This document shows, one piece after another, positions 1 to 10,900 of a DNA stretch of 64,000 bases. Below the pieces are notes generated by a model that was given only the letters and a program-made list of their open reading frames with translations, did not search any database and was not told the DNA's origin. The translations under genes were made by a program, and so were the position numbers. The DNA is from Irpex lacteus. Taxonomy: Eukaryota; Basidiomycota; Agaricomycetes; Polyporales; Irpicaceae. Location of the stretch: positions 1,550,001 to 1,614,000 of the forward strand of contig MQVO02000001.1 in the NCBI GenBank assembly GCA_001986395.2. Direction: 5' to 3'. The first letter of the stretch is position 1. Each line of letters starts with the position of its first letter.

Positions 1-1950
1 ATGATGCGCGAGTGTAACAAAAAATGAGGTTTCGCAATGAGATATTGGACTGTAAAAGGTCACGTACCTGTGTCGTGGTGGTGTGTGTCGTCTTCGGAGT
101 GGGTTTCAGCGCACCAAAGTCAATGAGAGGGCTCCATGGCCCGTCTGACGGTTCAGCACCAATTACAGGATTGAGCCCGTCAAGCAGAGGTCCGAGGATG
201 GGTATGTTGTCCGGGATTGGAAGATTAATGAAGGCAGGTGCCCTCTGGTGCAGTGCTTCATAGGGCCTCGTTTTGCGTGTCTTTACGAGTCGATCTGCGT
301 GCATCAGGAGAAGGCGACGCGTTGTCGAACCCGTTGGCTGTTCGTAAGTTCAGACTGAAAAGAGTGTGAGCAACAAAAGAATGTGGTGTGCGCGTCGGAG
401 GGACGCGACGAGATGAGCGTAGGAAACAAGAGAGAGTGAGAACGGTACCAGTAGACTATCGAGGACAAACGAGAAGGCGAACCAGAGCCGACCTCGTTGT
501 CTGCAATCAGACAGAGTTTGGCTGTCGGTCACAAGCCGCATCCTCTCCCTTCGGACCAATCACGGATTTTCTTTCGTATTACCAGTACCTTGGCGCGGGT
601 CTGATAAGGTCTGATACTTATTCAATTTCCCGGCCGGCTTATTCCGGCCAACTCTCTAGCCTCCCTCGCATTCACCGCTTGGTTCTGCACCGTCTGCTCG
701 CCGTCTTCGCTGAATTCTCACTGCTGAACGCTGAACCTATTCTGCCAGCTCTGTGTACACGACCTTTTTGTTCTTCGCGCGAAATACGGTAGAGGTGATG
801 CCGCTGAGAAGGCGATCAAAGGGATGCGCGGATTGCCATGAGCTGTCAGCGAGAGACAGCTGGCCTGACTGATGTGATAGCACCGCACCATGCTGCTCTC
901 TGCGTCATTGCCTTGCAAATACTGACCGTTACTTGGACAACAGCGTATGAAACTTGCATATTGCTCATTGCTCCCTGTAGATCACGACTGTTGACCAGCG
1001 GCGGCCTTGTATCCGACCAAGGGATCCCTACATGGAGAATAAGAGTATGGCAACGAGGTAAGTCACACTACTATGTATGTGCGCAATATGATCACAGCCT
1101 AACCTTGAGTATAACCAACAGACCAGTCTGACAAGACACACCACCTATGCAGTTCGGACGCTTGGTTGTCACACATTTCCCCTGGGTCCTGATGACAACC
1201 GTATGGCCTCGTGCCAAATAACATTGAGAATTGTCTTCTAGACTAGGGGGGAATCGTGTGAATGAATTATCCTCGACGACGCCCCTCTCAGGCACCCACG
1301 AGGCTGCGAACACAGCGGGTCAGTTATGCACTTAAACCGACTGAGTCGAAGGTGAGAGCGGCGGAGGAAAAGGCACCCGTACCAATTCACTCCTGGTTCT
1401 CTGTCTCTTCATTATCGAGATGTGACTGATGTCTTCAACGTACGCGGTACACTCACGCATCAGCCTAGCAGTATAATCTCCAGCTTACATACAATCAAGG
1501 CTCAGTACATCACAAGTACTCCAAGTAACATGCGGCAGTCGTAGTTACCAACACTCCAGGCGCATCAGACACCGACTTGTGAGCTGTTTTCTCAATTGAG
1601 ATTTATCTGTAGAGTGCGCCGATGATTTTTGGCATGCCTGTACGTGATCCGACAGTGGAGTATATTGTCTTGCTGTACTGAACCAATGTAGAGAGTTATA
1701 CTGGCTGTGTAAAATGACGTTTCGTCGTGAATTGAGTGAGGCTCAACGGTACGGTTCGTCACATGGATAGTACGAAGTACGCATATGACCCATCGCATAG
1801 TCTGCTTTTCCGTCTGTCCCAGCAGCATGTCCGTGCCCGTGCACAAGCCAAGACAGTTTCACTGTTGCGGAAATGTGGTACATGTAAGTCAATGTCTTCT
1901 TTAAACTACTTGAATTCATCTCATACATACACATGATCCACTTCCACCCT
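1..1950. other. Gene-poor left flank
   Basis: I see no convincing gene. The open frames here are short, lack family motifs and cannot be joined through plausible introns. The last part is the 3' flank of the serine hydrolase gene that ends at 1951. Confidence 0.4.
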
Positions 1951-4069
1951 TCAAACCTTCTCAAACCAAACTCCTGCTGTATCCTTAACACTCCCTCCTC
2001 GTTTCTGTCTCTCCGTAACCTCCGTCACATCACTCTGATTCATCCCAAACCCAACAACCTCACCCCCTTCAACCACAAACTGCGCCTTTGCAACATCCTC
2101 CCCGTCCTTGCTCAACTCAAACGCACTCGCATTCCTTCCATACCCATGCGGAAACAGATACGTGAACGTCGCCGTGAACCGCTGCGGATCTCCTTCACCA
2201 TCAGAACGCGTCAGACGGGCGTTGCGGACCCATGTGTTAGCCACCGCAAGGTAGAGCGTCGAGTTGGAAGTGTATGCGAAGTCGTCAAAGTGTTTGAACT
2301 CGGCTAACGTTTCTTGACAGATCGGGTTGGCGGAGGTGGTTTGGAGGGGAGAGCAGATGGTCACGTTGTGATAGCCCGGGTTCGTGTAGGTCCCAACGTA
2401 TTTCTCCAGAGGGAAGTCGTTATGCTTAGTTGTCAGACCTATGGCTCCAGCGACTGTCGCAGATCGAGACGACGAGGTAGGAAGGGAGCCTCTTGCTGAG
2501 GACGAGGTGGTGCCTGCATTCTTAGCTTTCTCTACGTACCGGGAGGATGCAGCGTAGGGAAGCCCGAGCAAGGACTCTATGATACGGTAGACAATGGCGA
2601 TGGCCTGATTGGCTTTGTTGCTGGCGTTCAGCAACACGACGATCCCAATCTTGTCGTGCGGGAGGAACACAACCTGTGTTGAGAAACCTGGTATGGCACC
2701 GGAATGGCGTACTATCTGTGTGTGACAGGCAATGAATACCTAATAAACTGCAACTTAAAGCGTGTTTAGTGACGTACCTCGTGGCCTAAGTATGACTCCC
2801 TGAACCATCCAAGGCCGTATCCAAGAATAGAGAGCTCAGGGAAAGGTGCTGGCGCGGATATCGCGTACGCAGAAGTTACAGCTTCGTAGGTTGACTTGGG
2901 TAGGATGGTTTTATTCGTAACGGGATCAACGCCTTCATTCAAGAGCGTTTGCACCCATCTGGTCTGTCATGTCGTAGGATCAAGTCAATAAAACTGAATG
3001 CTATGTCATGAACGGGCATACCAAGTCATGCGCACTCGAGATGACGCCTCCTGCGCCTGCGTTCAGGACCTTGACAGTGTCGGGAAACCAGAACGGCAGT
3101 CTTCTCCCAACTGCGTTAAAAGAGTGTGTCAACAAGCCTGTTCGTAACGCTTCGGATTCGCTGAACGTCGTCGTGGTCATGTTAAGGGGCGTGAAAATAC
3201 GCTCTCTGACGAAGTCTATGTATGGCTTGCCAGAATACACAGAGATGAGATGAGAGGTGAGTATGTACATCTGACGAATGCTATCAGCAATACATCCGGG
3301 ATGCATAAGATTTAAGTGCGGGGGTTCACCTGGTTATTATATTGCCATTTTTCGCGCAGCTCGAAGCTCGGTCGTAGGTACTGCAAACGATGGATCACAT
3401 CGAGCGGTGTGTCAGATGGGCCATAGGATAGATCATGTCTACGCATGGAATAAGGGGTTCTCAGTCCAGTGATGTTACACATTTGAACGAAGGAAATCAG
3501 TCATACCTGGGGACTCCAGAAACATGCGACAGTATGTCACGAATGGAGGCCTTCTCAGTTGCCCATTCATCCATCAACTTCCAGTCATCCGGTAGCATAT
3601 CCTTGAATTTCGTATGCCAATCGAACGTCTTCACTCCGGAGGGTAGAGGCGTAACGTTACGTCCATGTGCGAAGTCGTCCATAAGAATGCCCACGGAGCC
3701 CGTCACAAACGCTTTCGAGCATGATGCGAGGTTGAATAATGTCTAGCAATCCGCAGCGTTAATATGAGTCCACACGCAGAAAACTAGGAGACTCACTTCA
3801 GGTAAAAGCTTATCACCATCTTCCGTGCTCTTTCCAAACCCTTCCAACTCGATCTTTCCCTCCGCGCGTACGATTGCAACTGACAAGCCTGGAATAGTTC
3901 CATTTTCACGTAGGTCGTCGATAAACTTCCTGAGCTCAGGTGTGAAAGCAGCTTTCCCCGAACGAAGTACCGCTTCTGGGGCGGCCAGGTGCTGTTGTTG
4001 GGCTGAGGTAGCCAGCGACGCACATAACGTCGTCAGAAAAATGCCTAGCATCGTTCTGAGCAGGGCCAT
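1951..4069 (-). CDS. Secreted serine beta-lactamase-like hydrolase (copy A)
   Basis: Six exons on the minus strand: 4069-3797, 3742-3507, 3438-3330, 3270-3022, 2963-2778, 2715-1951, giving 605 aa. The first ~23 residues look like a signal peptide (MALLRTMLGIFLTTLCASLA), so the enzyme probably enters the secretory pathway. The class C beta-lactamase/penicillin-binding fold (PF00144 type) shows in three motifs: SxxK at Ser98-Lys101 (SCSK), YxN at Tyr203 (YNN), and HSG at 355-357 in place of the KTG box. All three are intact, so a Ser-Tyr-Lys hydrolase is expected, acting on an unknown ester or amide. In fungi this family includes esterases and peptidases; antibiotic resistance is not implied. 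All splice phases close without a stop. A paralogue with the same exon lengths lies at 15600-17743 on the other strand. Confidence 0.9.
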
Positions 4070-4781
4070 TTCGGGGTATCTTCAGGTGGCTGCCAATAAG
4101 ATAGAGACGAGTTGCCTTAGAATGCGAGTAAGGGGCATTCAGTGGTGAGATAATACACATCAAGATGTATATACTTACGAAGGTCAAGTGCGATTAACCT
4201 GTCTTCGCGTGCTCATCGACTTCGAGTGCAGGACTCGAGGTTATGATAGGTTGCGGTAACGGAGTCTGAGCATGCGCAGCTAGTCCTTCCATGAGTCACC
4301 GTGGACTGGATGCAATACTTAGGCTATGACGATAAGTATGGACCATGTGGCCTGTCACGGTGTAAACAAACATCAGCGCTTGAGCGCCGAGCATACTGAA
4401 CGCCAGAGCGCATCAAATTCCCACCCTAATTATTTTATAACTGAAGCAGACATGCGTAAAGGAATGGAGTAATCTAGAGTATCTCTTCAAACTGCCTGGC
4501 ACGATGAACAGATGAAATCATGCACAAACAGACAGGTTGAAATACGGACTGTGAAAGCAGAGCATCTATTATTCGAGTAGCCAACTGAAAGAGGCCAGCT
4601 GAGCAAAGCGACTACGGAATAGTGTAGAGGGTGAGGGACGGAGGAATCAGCTACAGTACAGGGATATTGTGCATAATGGTATCATGAGAGCAAAGCGATG
4701 AAGAGCGAGAACAATACAACAGGGCAGGAGGGGCTAGGTCGACGGTGATGAAGTCGAGTAAAGAATATTAGGAGTGATCGC
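4070..4781. other. Spacer between hydrolase A and the HAD gene
   Basis: About 710 bp holding the promoter of the hydrolase that starts at 4069 and the 3' flank of the HAD gene. I see no gene in it. Confidence 0.4.
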
Positions 4782-5946
4782 TTATGCGAAGATCGTGAAT
4801 TTGAGCTGAAGCCCATTCTCCGTCTGTACCGGCTCGCATTGCACCTTCTCCATATTGTCCACCAAGAAGTGAGCCCCGCAGTTCTCGATCTTCGAACGCT
4901 CGTGCGAAGTGCAGACAGCGATAACCGTCGCACCAGACGCAACGCCAGCACGGATGCCCGAAGGTGAGTCCTCGAAGACAACACACTTCTTCGCGTCGAA
5001 TCCGAGCTCCTTGGCGGCGAGCAGGAACGGGTCAGGTGCAGGCTTGCCAGCCTTCAGACGCTTGTCGTCAGCGGTGATCGTCACTTTCGGAGGTGTGATC
5101 CCAACACGAGTCATGCAACCGTAGGCTGAAGAAAAAGAAAGCGTACAGTCAGGAACGACATTCTCGGGAGAATCTCGTCACAGAAGAAGCTCACCATAAG
5201 TCTTCGCACCAGACGTAGCAACGGCGTAACGGCCTTCAGGGATAGACGAGATCATCCTCTTCACACCCGGCAGAATGCGAACAGAACGATCGACGGCAGC
5301 CGCCTCGAGCTGCCATGCCTGGAGGGTATCCTTCCCAGCCTTCGTCTCCTGCTCGAGCATCTGACGGTGGTTTTCGTCCATCTGCGAGTCTTCGAACACA
5401 GACTCCTCGTGCTCACGAACAGCTGACATGCTCAGCAAGCCACTGACACGGCTCAAGAATGATGGACGGCGGATAGAGTTGAGTGCGCTGAGCGGGCTGG
5501 CGAATGAGGCGGCACGAGAGGGGACGCGGGATGATGGTGCTGAGCTAGCGGGAGTGGAGAGAGCAGGAGTGGTGGCACCAGAGTCGACGGGCGTTGATGG
5601 CTGTGAGCCGGGGCCGTGCATGTTGTAGGCGTCGGCGAAGAAGAGGATCGACTCCTCGAACGCTTGCACCTCGTTGTCCATCTCGTGAGGCTTGATGTGA
5701 GGCTTGAACTGAGACAGGTTGTCGACGGCGCGCTTGCCATGGGTGGCCGCAATCACGTACGCCGGGTCCTGGCCGATGTCGGTGGCGACCTTGCCCCATG
5801 CTGCCTCGACGGCTGCGATAGAGTCTGTCAGAGTACCGTCCTGGTCAAAAAATTAGTTTCGTCTGCCATGTTGGGGAATATGAGTGGCAACTTACCATGT
5901 CGAAGAGGACGGCGTCGGTGTAGAAAGTGGCGACTGGAGAAGACAT
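4782..5946 (-). CDS. HAD-family sugar/glycerol phosphatase, GPP/DOG-like
   Basis: Three exons: 5946-5896, 5840-5195, 5125-4782, giving 346 aa. HAD motif I is FDMDGT, with nucleophile Asp16 and acid/base Asp18; an intron falls exactly between Met17 and Asp18. Motif II is the Ser of ATSGA, the conserved Lys lies in GKPAPDPF, and motif IV is VFEDSPSG. The THGKR cap segment and overall order resemble yeast Gpp1 and Dog1, which dephosphorylate glycerol-3-phosphate or 2-deoxyglucose-6-phosphate in the cytosol; which substrate applies here cannot be read from sequence. It is some 80-95 residues longer than those enzymes because a Ser/Pro/Ala-rich stretch (about residues 94-185) is inserted in the cap domain. 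There is no signal peptide. A TATA-like box lies about 110 bp upstream. Confidence 0.88.
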
Positions 5947-7180
5947 TTTGGAATGTATACTAGGTGAGTGGGTATGTGTGTGTGAGTGGTATTGAGGAAT
6001 GAATCCTGTAAGCTGAGGGAGCTGAGGAGCATTGCTGGTCAGTCGAGCTGTCCTTATATATGTCTCTCGCTTCAGCAGAAAGCGTCTGACGTCAAGTGAT
6101 AACGGGTTTTGTTTTGCTGCGAGAGGCTGCGAGTGGCTGGCGGGTGAGAGTGGCGGTGGTTGACGCAGAAAACATAAGTGGAGCGCTGCCATGCGGCCGA
6201 AGGGAAGAGCATAAAGCCCGCAAGATCGCATCGACGGTTAGCCGAGCGGCGGGCTGTTGATTGAGCGTGCTTCGGGACGGGAAAAGACAAGGAACGGGGG
6301 CGCAGGTCTTTCGTCACTTGCCTTTTGAGGAAACTAACCACATCGATGAGCTGTCGGCAACGCCACAAGAGTGTTGCTATGCTGGCTGGCGTACAGTTGA
6401 CAACATCGCTTCTACAAATGATTCATACATCATGCATCGGACTCCGACAGATTATGTGTCATGTCGAATCTTTTCTAGGGTTGCAGCGTCAGAACAAAGG
6501 TCTATAGGCACCAACGGAGAATGATCTTCCAACAAATTAGCACTAACCTGTAAAAGCCTTTCTTCGAAGATGTAGAACATGCCCCAAAATTCAGATAGGC
6601 TCTCCCGCCGCATCCCCCAGTACGAGTAGAGGGAAGACGTGCGCTATATCCTGTGAATTCGGACAGCGTTGCACGGCATCCGAATAGTCCTGAGAGTTGC
6701 CTTATCAGGCGCTGGCCACAAGATTGTGGCGTTTTGTTCACAGGCGTTGGCCGTGGCGGCAAAGCCTTCGCCTTCCTTTTTCGGAATTTATCATCTTTTT
6801 CTCGGCGCCCTCATTCAGGTCAGGAGCGTCCTCCGCTACGTCGCCGTGGCCACACTTTGCACAGCAACATCAAACCCCCTGGATTTTTCAGGATGCATAA
6901 AACTTCCAGCGCCATCCCATCCTGCCTCCGAAACCTGAATCCAAAATTGCCTGATGGTCTCGTATCCGCCTCTGACAGCGACCGGTGGTGGGGCCGTGTG
7001 GCAGCCAGTCGCAACAAGCGAACAGAATTTATATTGTGCAACGTGCGCAGAAGCGAAGCACAAATGAATGACAGTTAAGCGAGGAAATAGCAGTCAGCCC
7101 AACTCAGCAGCGCCACAATATTCGTACGTAGACGTAAAGGAAGTGGAGACAACATCTCATGAAAGCTCGACGTGAACGAC
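5947..7180. other. HAD promoter region and spacer
   Basis: Holds the promoter and 5' leader of the HAD gene. I see no further gene between about 6100 and the hAT-like element that begins at 7189; open frames on both strands lack recognisable domains. Confidence 0.4.
6055..6061 (-). promoter_or_regulatory. TATA-like box of the HAD gene
   Basis: On the minus strand this reads CATATATAAGG, about 110 bp before the start codon at 5946. That is a usual distance for a fungal TATA box with a leader of roughly 70-80 nt. Confidence 0.45.
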
Positions 7181-7188
7181 GTATCAGG
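7181..7188. repeat. Left 8-bp target-site duplication of the hAT-like element
   Basis: GTATCAGG directly before the left terminus TAGTGTTGTC. The same 8 bases follow the right terminus at 12894-12901. An 8-bp duplication is the hallmark of the hAT superfamily. Confidence 0.9.
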
Positions 7189-7197
7189 TAGTGTTGT

Positions 7198-7306
7198 CGA
7201 CGAGTCGAGTTCGACTCTCGAGTCAACTCGACTCGCGAGTTAGCGAGGCAAACTCGCAAACCGAGTCGAGTCGAGTTTCAACTCGAGTCGACTCGCGAGT
7301 CGCTGA
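7198..7306. repeat. Left subterminal CGAGT/ACTCG repeats
   Basis: Many copies of the pentamer CGAGT or its complement in both orientations, some as GAGTCGAGTCGAG runs. They form the left subterminal part of the hAT-like element and mirror the array at 12795-12885. Confidence 0.85.
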
Positions 7307-7489
7307 TGGGGCTACCTGATTGGCTAATATGCACTTTTCTGTGATGTCGGTTCGCCTAGCCCCTGACATCAGTCCAGTTACATCAGCTGACGTCAAGTTC
7401 GGGCGTTGTCCTCCAGGCGCTAATGTAGGGAACTGGCAGAGTGCCATGTCATGCGCGTTCGACCGTACGCCCGCCATTGTTGACCGTTT

Positions 7490-7494
7490 TTGCT
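7490..7494. repeat. Left 5-bp target duplication of copia element
   Basis: TTGCT directly before the left LTR, repeated directly after the right LTR at 12652-12656. Five bases is the usual length for Ty1/copia integration. Confidence 0.92.
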
Positions 7495-7914
7495 TGTTGT
7501 GAAACAAGCAGGTAGAGCGCACACGAGAGTAGATAGCGAGTAATGAGATGTATTTTGGCTGTCTACAATACAAGCTATTTATACCAATGACCATATACAA
7601 TGCACGAGGGACTTAGACGAAAATACAAGTACACATAGGAGGAACGGATACTAATAGGATACAAGCGGCAGCGTGCGGGAGAAGGATATTAGAATGGTGG
7701 GTACGGATGTGATGTGGAGGTAGGGATGCTATAATACAGTAATAACGATCAAGGGAATAACACATACGTACACGGAGTAATCGAGACCGGAGGCGGAAAG
7801 ATCAGAGAGAATAGTGGAAGATACGGAAGAGTGGAACCAATCGGGATCGAGCGTTTTGACGCATCATGGCGGCGGGTCCAGAGCGTCGGCGGCGGAGCGC
7901 CGAGAATCACAACA
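7495..7914 (-). repeat. Left LTR of the copia element (3' LTR)
   Basis: A 420-bp repeat starting TGTTGTGA and ending TCACAACA, an 8-bp perfect inverted pair with canonical TG..CA ends. By eye it is identical to the right LTR at 12232-12651. The element is transcribed on the minus strand, so this is the 3' LTR. Confidence 0.95.
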
Positions 7915-7926
7915 CTCCCCCTCAAC
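7915..7926 (-). other. Polypurine tract of the copia element
   Basis: On the minus strand GTTGAGGGGGAG abuts the 3' LTR. This is the expected place and composition for the plus-strand DNA primer. The polyprotein stop codon (7922-7924) lies inside it. Confidence 0.75.
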
Positions 7927-10900
7927 GAGCAGAGAGGTTCATGAGCGCGAGTTGCTCACGGTGCTTGATGCGTGCGAGGGCCTTAGTGAGATTGTCGGCA
8001 ACGTTCTCCTCGGAACTACAGTGAGGGACGAGGATGGTGCCGTCGAGAATTCGCTCGCGGACGAAGTAGTGGCGTATGTCGATATGCTTGGATCGTCCAT
8101 GGAATTGATGATCTTGGGCGAAAGAGATGGCAGCGAGATTATCGGTGGCAATGATGGTGGCGTCGTTGGTGCCAAGGCCAAGTTCCCCAAGAATAGATCG
8201 GAACCAAAGAGCTTCCTTGGTAGCGTGTGCAAGGGCTACGTATTCGGCCTCCATGGTCGATAAGGCGACTGTGCTCTGCTTCTTAGAGCTCCAGCTAACG
8301 ATGCCTCCTCCGAGAAGGAATGCGTATCCTGAGATCGAGCGACGGTCTGCGCGGTTCTGGCCCCAGTCGGCGTCAGAATAGCCTTTGATGACGAAGTCTC
8401 GGGTCTTGCCGTAGGTGATCGAGAGAGTACGCGTGCCTTTGAGGTAACGAAGGACGTGTTTCGCGGCGGTCCAGTGAGCGGCAGTATGAGCAGAGTTGAA
8501 CTGGCTGAGAGTTTGGACAGCGAAGGCAATGTCAGGGCGAGTACCGATGGCGGCGTACATGAGGGATCCAACGACGGCTTGGTAAGGAATATCCGTGAGG
8601 AGATCTTCGTCAGATTCGCTCGGTGTTAGGATGGAGCTGGCGTCCAGAGGCGTAGAGACCGGGTTGCAAGTGTCCATGCCAAAACGGGTGATGACAGTGT
8701 CGAGGTAGCCGGTTTGGCAAATGGAAATGGTGTGTTCAGCACGGTTGCGTAGGATCTGGATGCCGACGAATAGAGTTGCTTCTCCGAGGTCGGTGATGTC
8801 GAAATACTTCCGGAGGATAGATTTGAGTTTATTGACCGAGGCTAAGTCCGTTGAGGCTACGAGGCAGTCGTCCACGTGGGTACCGATCAGGGACAAGTCG
8901 TTGTCGGTGGAGCGGTGGTATAGGCACGGGTCCGACTGAGATCGAGTGAAGCCAAGAGATTCGAGGAGGACGCGATCGAGTTCCATGCGCCAGGCGCGTC
9001 CAGCTTGCTTAAGTCCGTAGAGCGCTTTGTGTAAGTGATAGACTCGGGAGGTGCCGTCTTCGTAACCAGGAGCTTGGCGCATATAGATGTCTTCCTGTAG
9101 AGGGGAATTGAGGTAAGCTCCTATGACGTCAACTTGATGAAGTTCGAGATCGTAGTGGGCGGCAATGGAAACGATGAGGCGAAAAGTTTCGAGGCGCATA
9201 ACAGGTGCGTGAGTGGCGAAGAAATCTTGGCCGGGGATCTGAGAGAAGCCTTGTGCCACGAGGCGTGCCTTGTACTTGATAACGTTTCCGTTGGCGTCGT
9301 GTTTGATTGCGAAGACCCAGCGACATCCTACAGGCTTACGGCCGGAGGGAAGGTCGGTGACGGTGTAGGTACCGAGCTTGTCGAGTTGGTTCATTTCCTT
9401 GTCCATTGCTTCTTTCCACTGAGGCCAGTCTTCACGTTTCATAACGTCTTGAAGTGTCTGTGGCGAGTCGGCGTCTGCAAGGAAACAGAAATTGGCTTCG
9501 GTGATGGGGTCCGAGATCTCCGAGATCTCCCCCTGAACCGACGATGTGGATACAGGTCCAGCATTTGATGCGGTGGATGAAGCGACTGAGGAGGCGCGGG
9601 ACGACCTAGTCTTCGAGCGCGTGGTAAGTGAACGTAGGGACTTCTGTGGTCCGTCGTTAAGCTTCAAGTAGTCCACTCTTGCAGTGCGAGTTGCACGAGG
9701 TGCCGGAGGAGTGACCAATTCGGTCTTGGACTTGACTGGAGTCGACGGCGTAGGCGGCATAGGAGTGGAAGGTGTGGATGAGGAAGACTTGATAGACATC
9801 TTCGGAGTGGCCCAGACTTCCTTTGACGCGGGTGTAGTGGGAGGAGACGGAGGATTAGGTAAACTCTCCCCCTCAAGACCAGGATTGGTCTCGACGATAG
9901 GTGCGTCCAACTCGGTTTGACGTGGGAAGATAACTTCTCGTGACGTGAGAACTTGGCGAGTTTCAGGAACGTAGTACCGGTAACCGGTGACGCCGGGCTT
10001 GATACCAACGAATTTACGCTTGATGGATTGGGCGTCGAGTTTGGAAGTGGGTACGTTTACACGGACCCAACAGTCTGTGCCGAACTCGTGAATTCCACTG
10101 AGGTCGGGCTTCTTCTGCCATAACGCCTCGTAAGGTGTCGTACCAGGGAGGGCACGGGTGGGAGAAATATTCTTGAGGTGTGTGGCATATGCGACAGCTT
10201 CTTCCCAGAGGTACTTCGGCATGTCGTGGGCGAGCAGCATAGCACGTGCATGCTCGACGAGCGTTCGGTTCAGCCGTTCAGAGACGCCGTTATACTCAGG
10301 TGAGTAAGGCGTGGTAGGCTCGAGGCGGATTCCGCGTTTATCGGTGTAGGATTTGGCAGCGCCTTGGGTGTATTCCTTGGCGTTATCGACACGTAAGGCT
10401 TTGATGCGGGTGCCGAATTGAGTTTCGATGAGGGCGTCCAAGTCGCTGATTTTCCCAGGAACTTCGTCTCGAGATTTGAGGAACGCGGTCCAGACATAGC
10501 GAGTAGCGCCATCGGTGAACGTGATGATGTAACGATGGCCGGAAAGGGAAGTTGTAGAAGATGGGCCCCAAACGTCGGAGTAAATTAATTCCCCGAGTTC
10601 TGATATCTTTCGCATGGTTTCGAGAGGGAAAGACGCGCGGGTGTGCTTGGCCTGAATGCATGCTTTGCAAGTGAAGTCGGCGTCGGATGAAGTATCGACG
10701 TTCATGCCAGTGACGAGCCCGTCGCGGTACAGCTGCTTCAATTGGCGTTTGTTCACATGTCCGAGGGCACAATGCCACTCGTACCAGGAACGGTCGGAGC
10801 CGGCGATCATAGAGATCGCTGAGATTGGCTTGACGGCCATGCGGTAGAGATATCCCGACTTTGTCCCGTGTCCGATCAGTTTGCCACCGTCCTTGATGAA

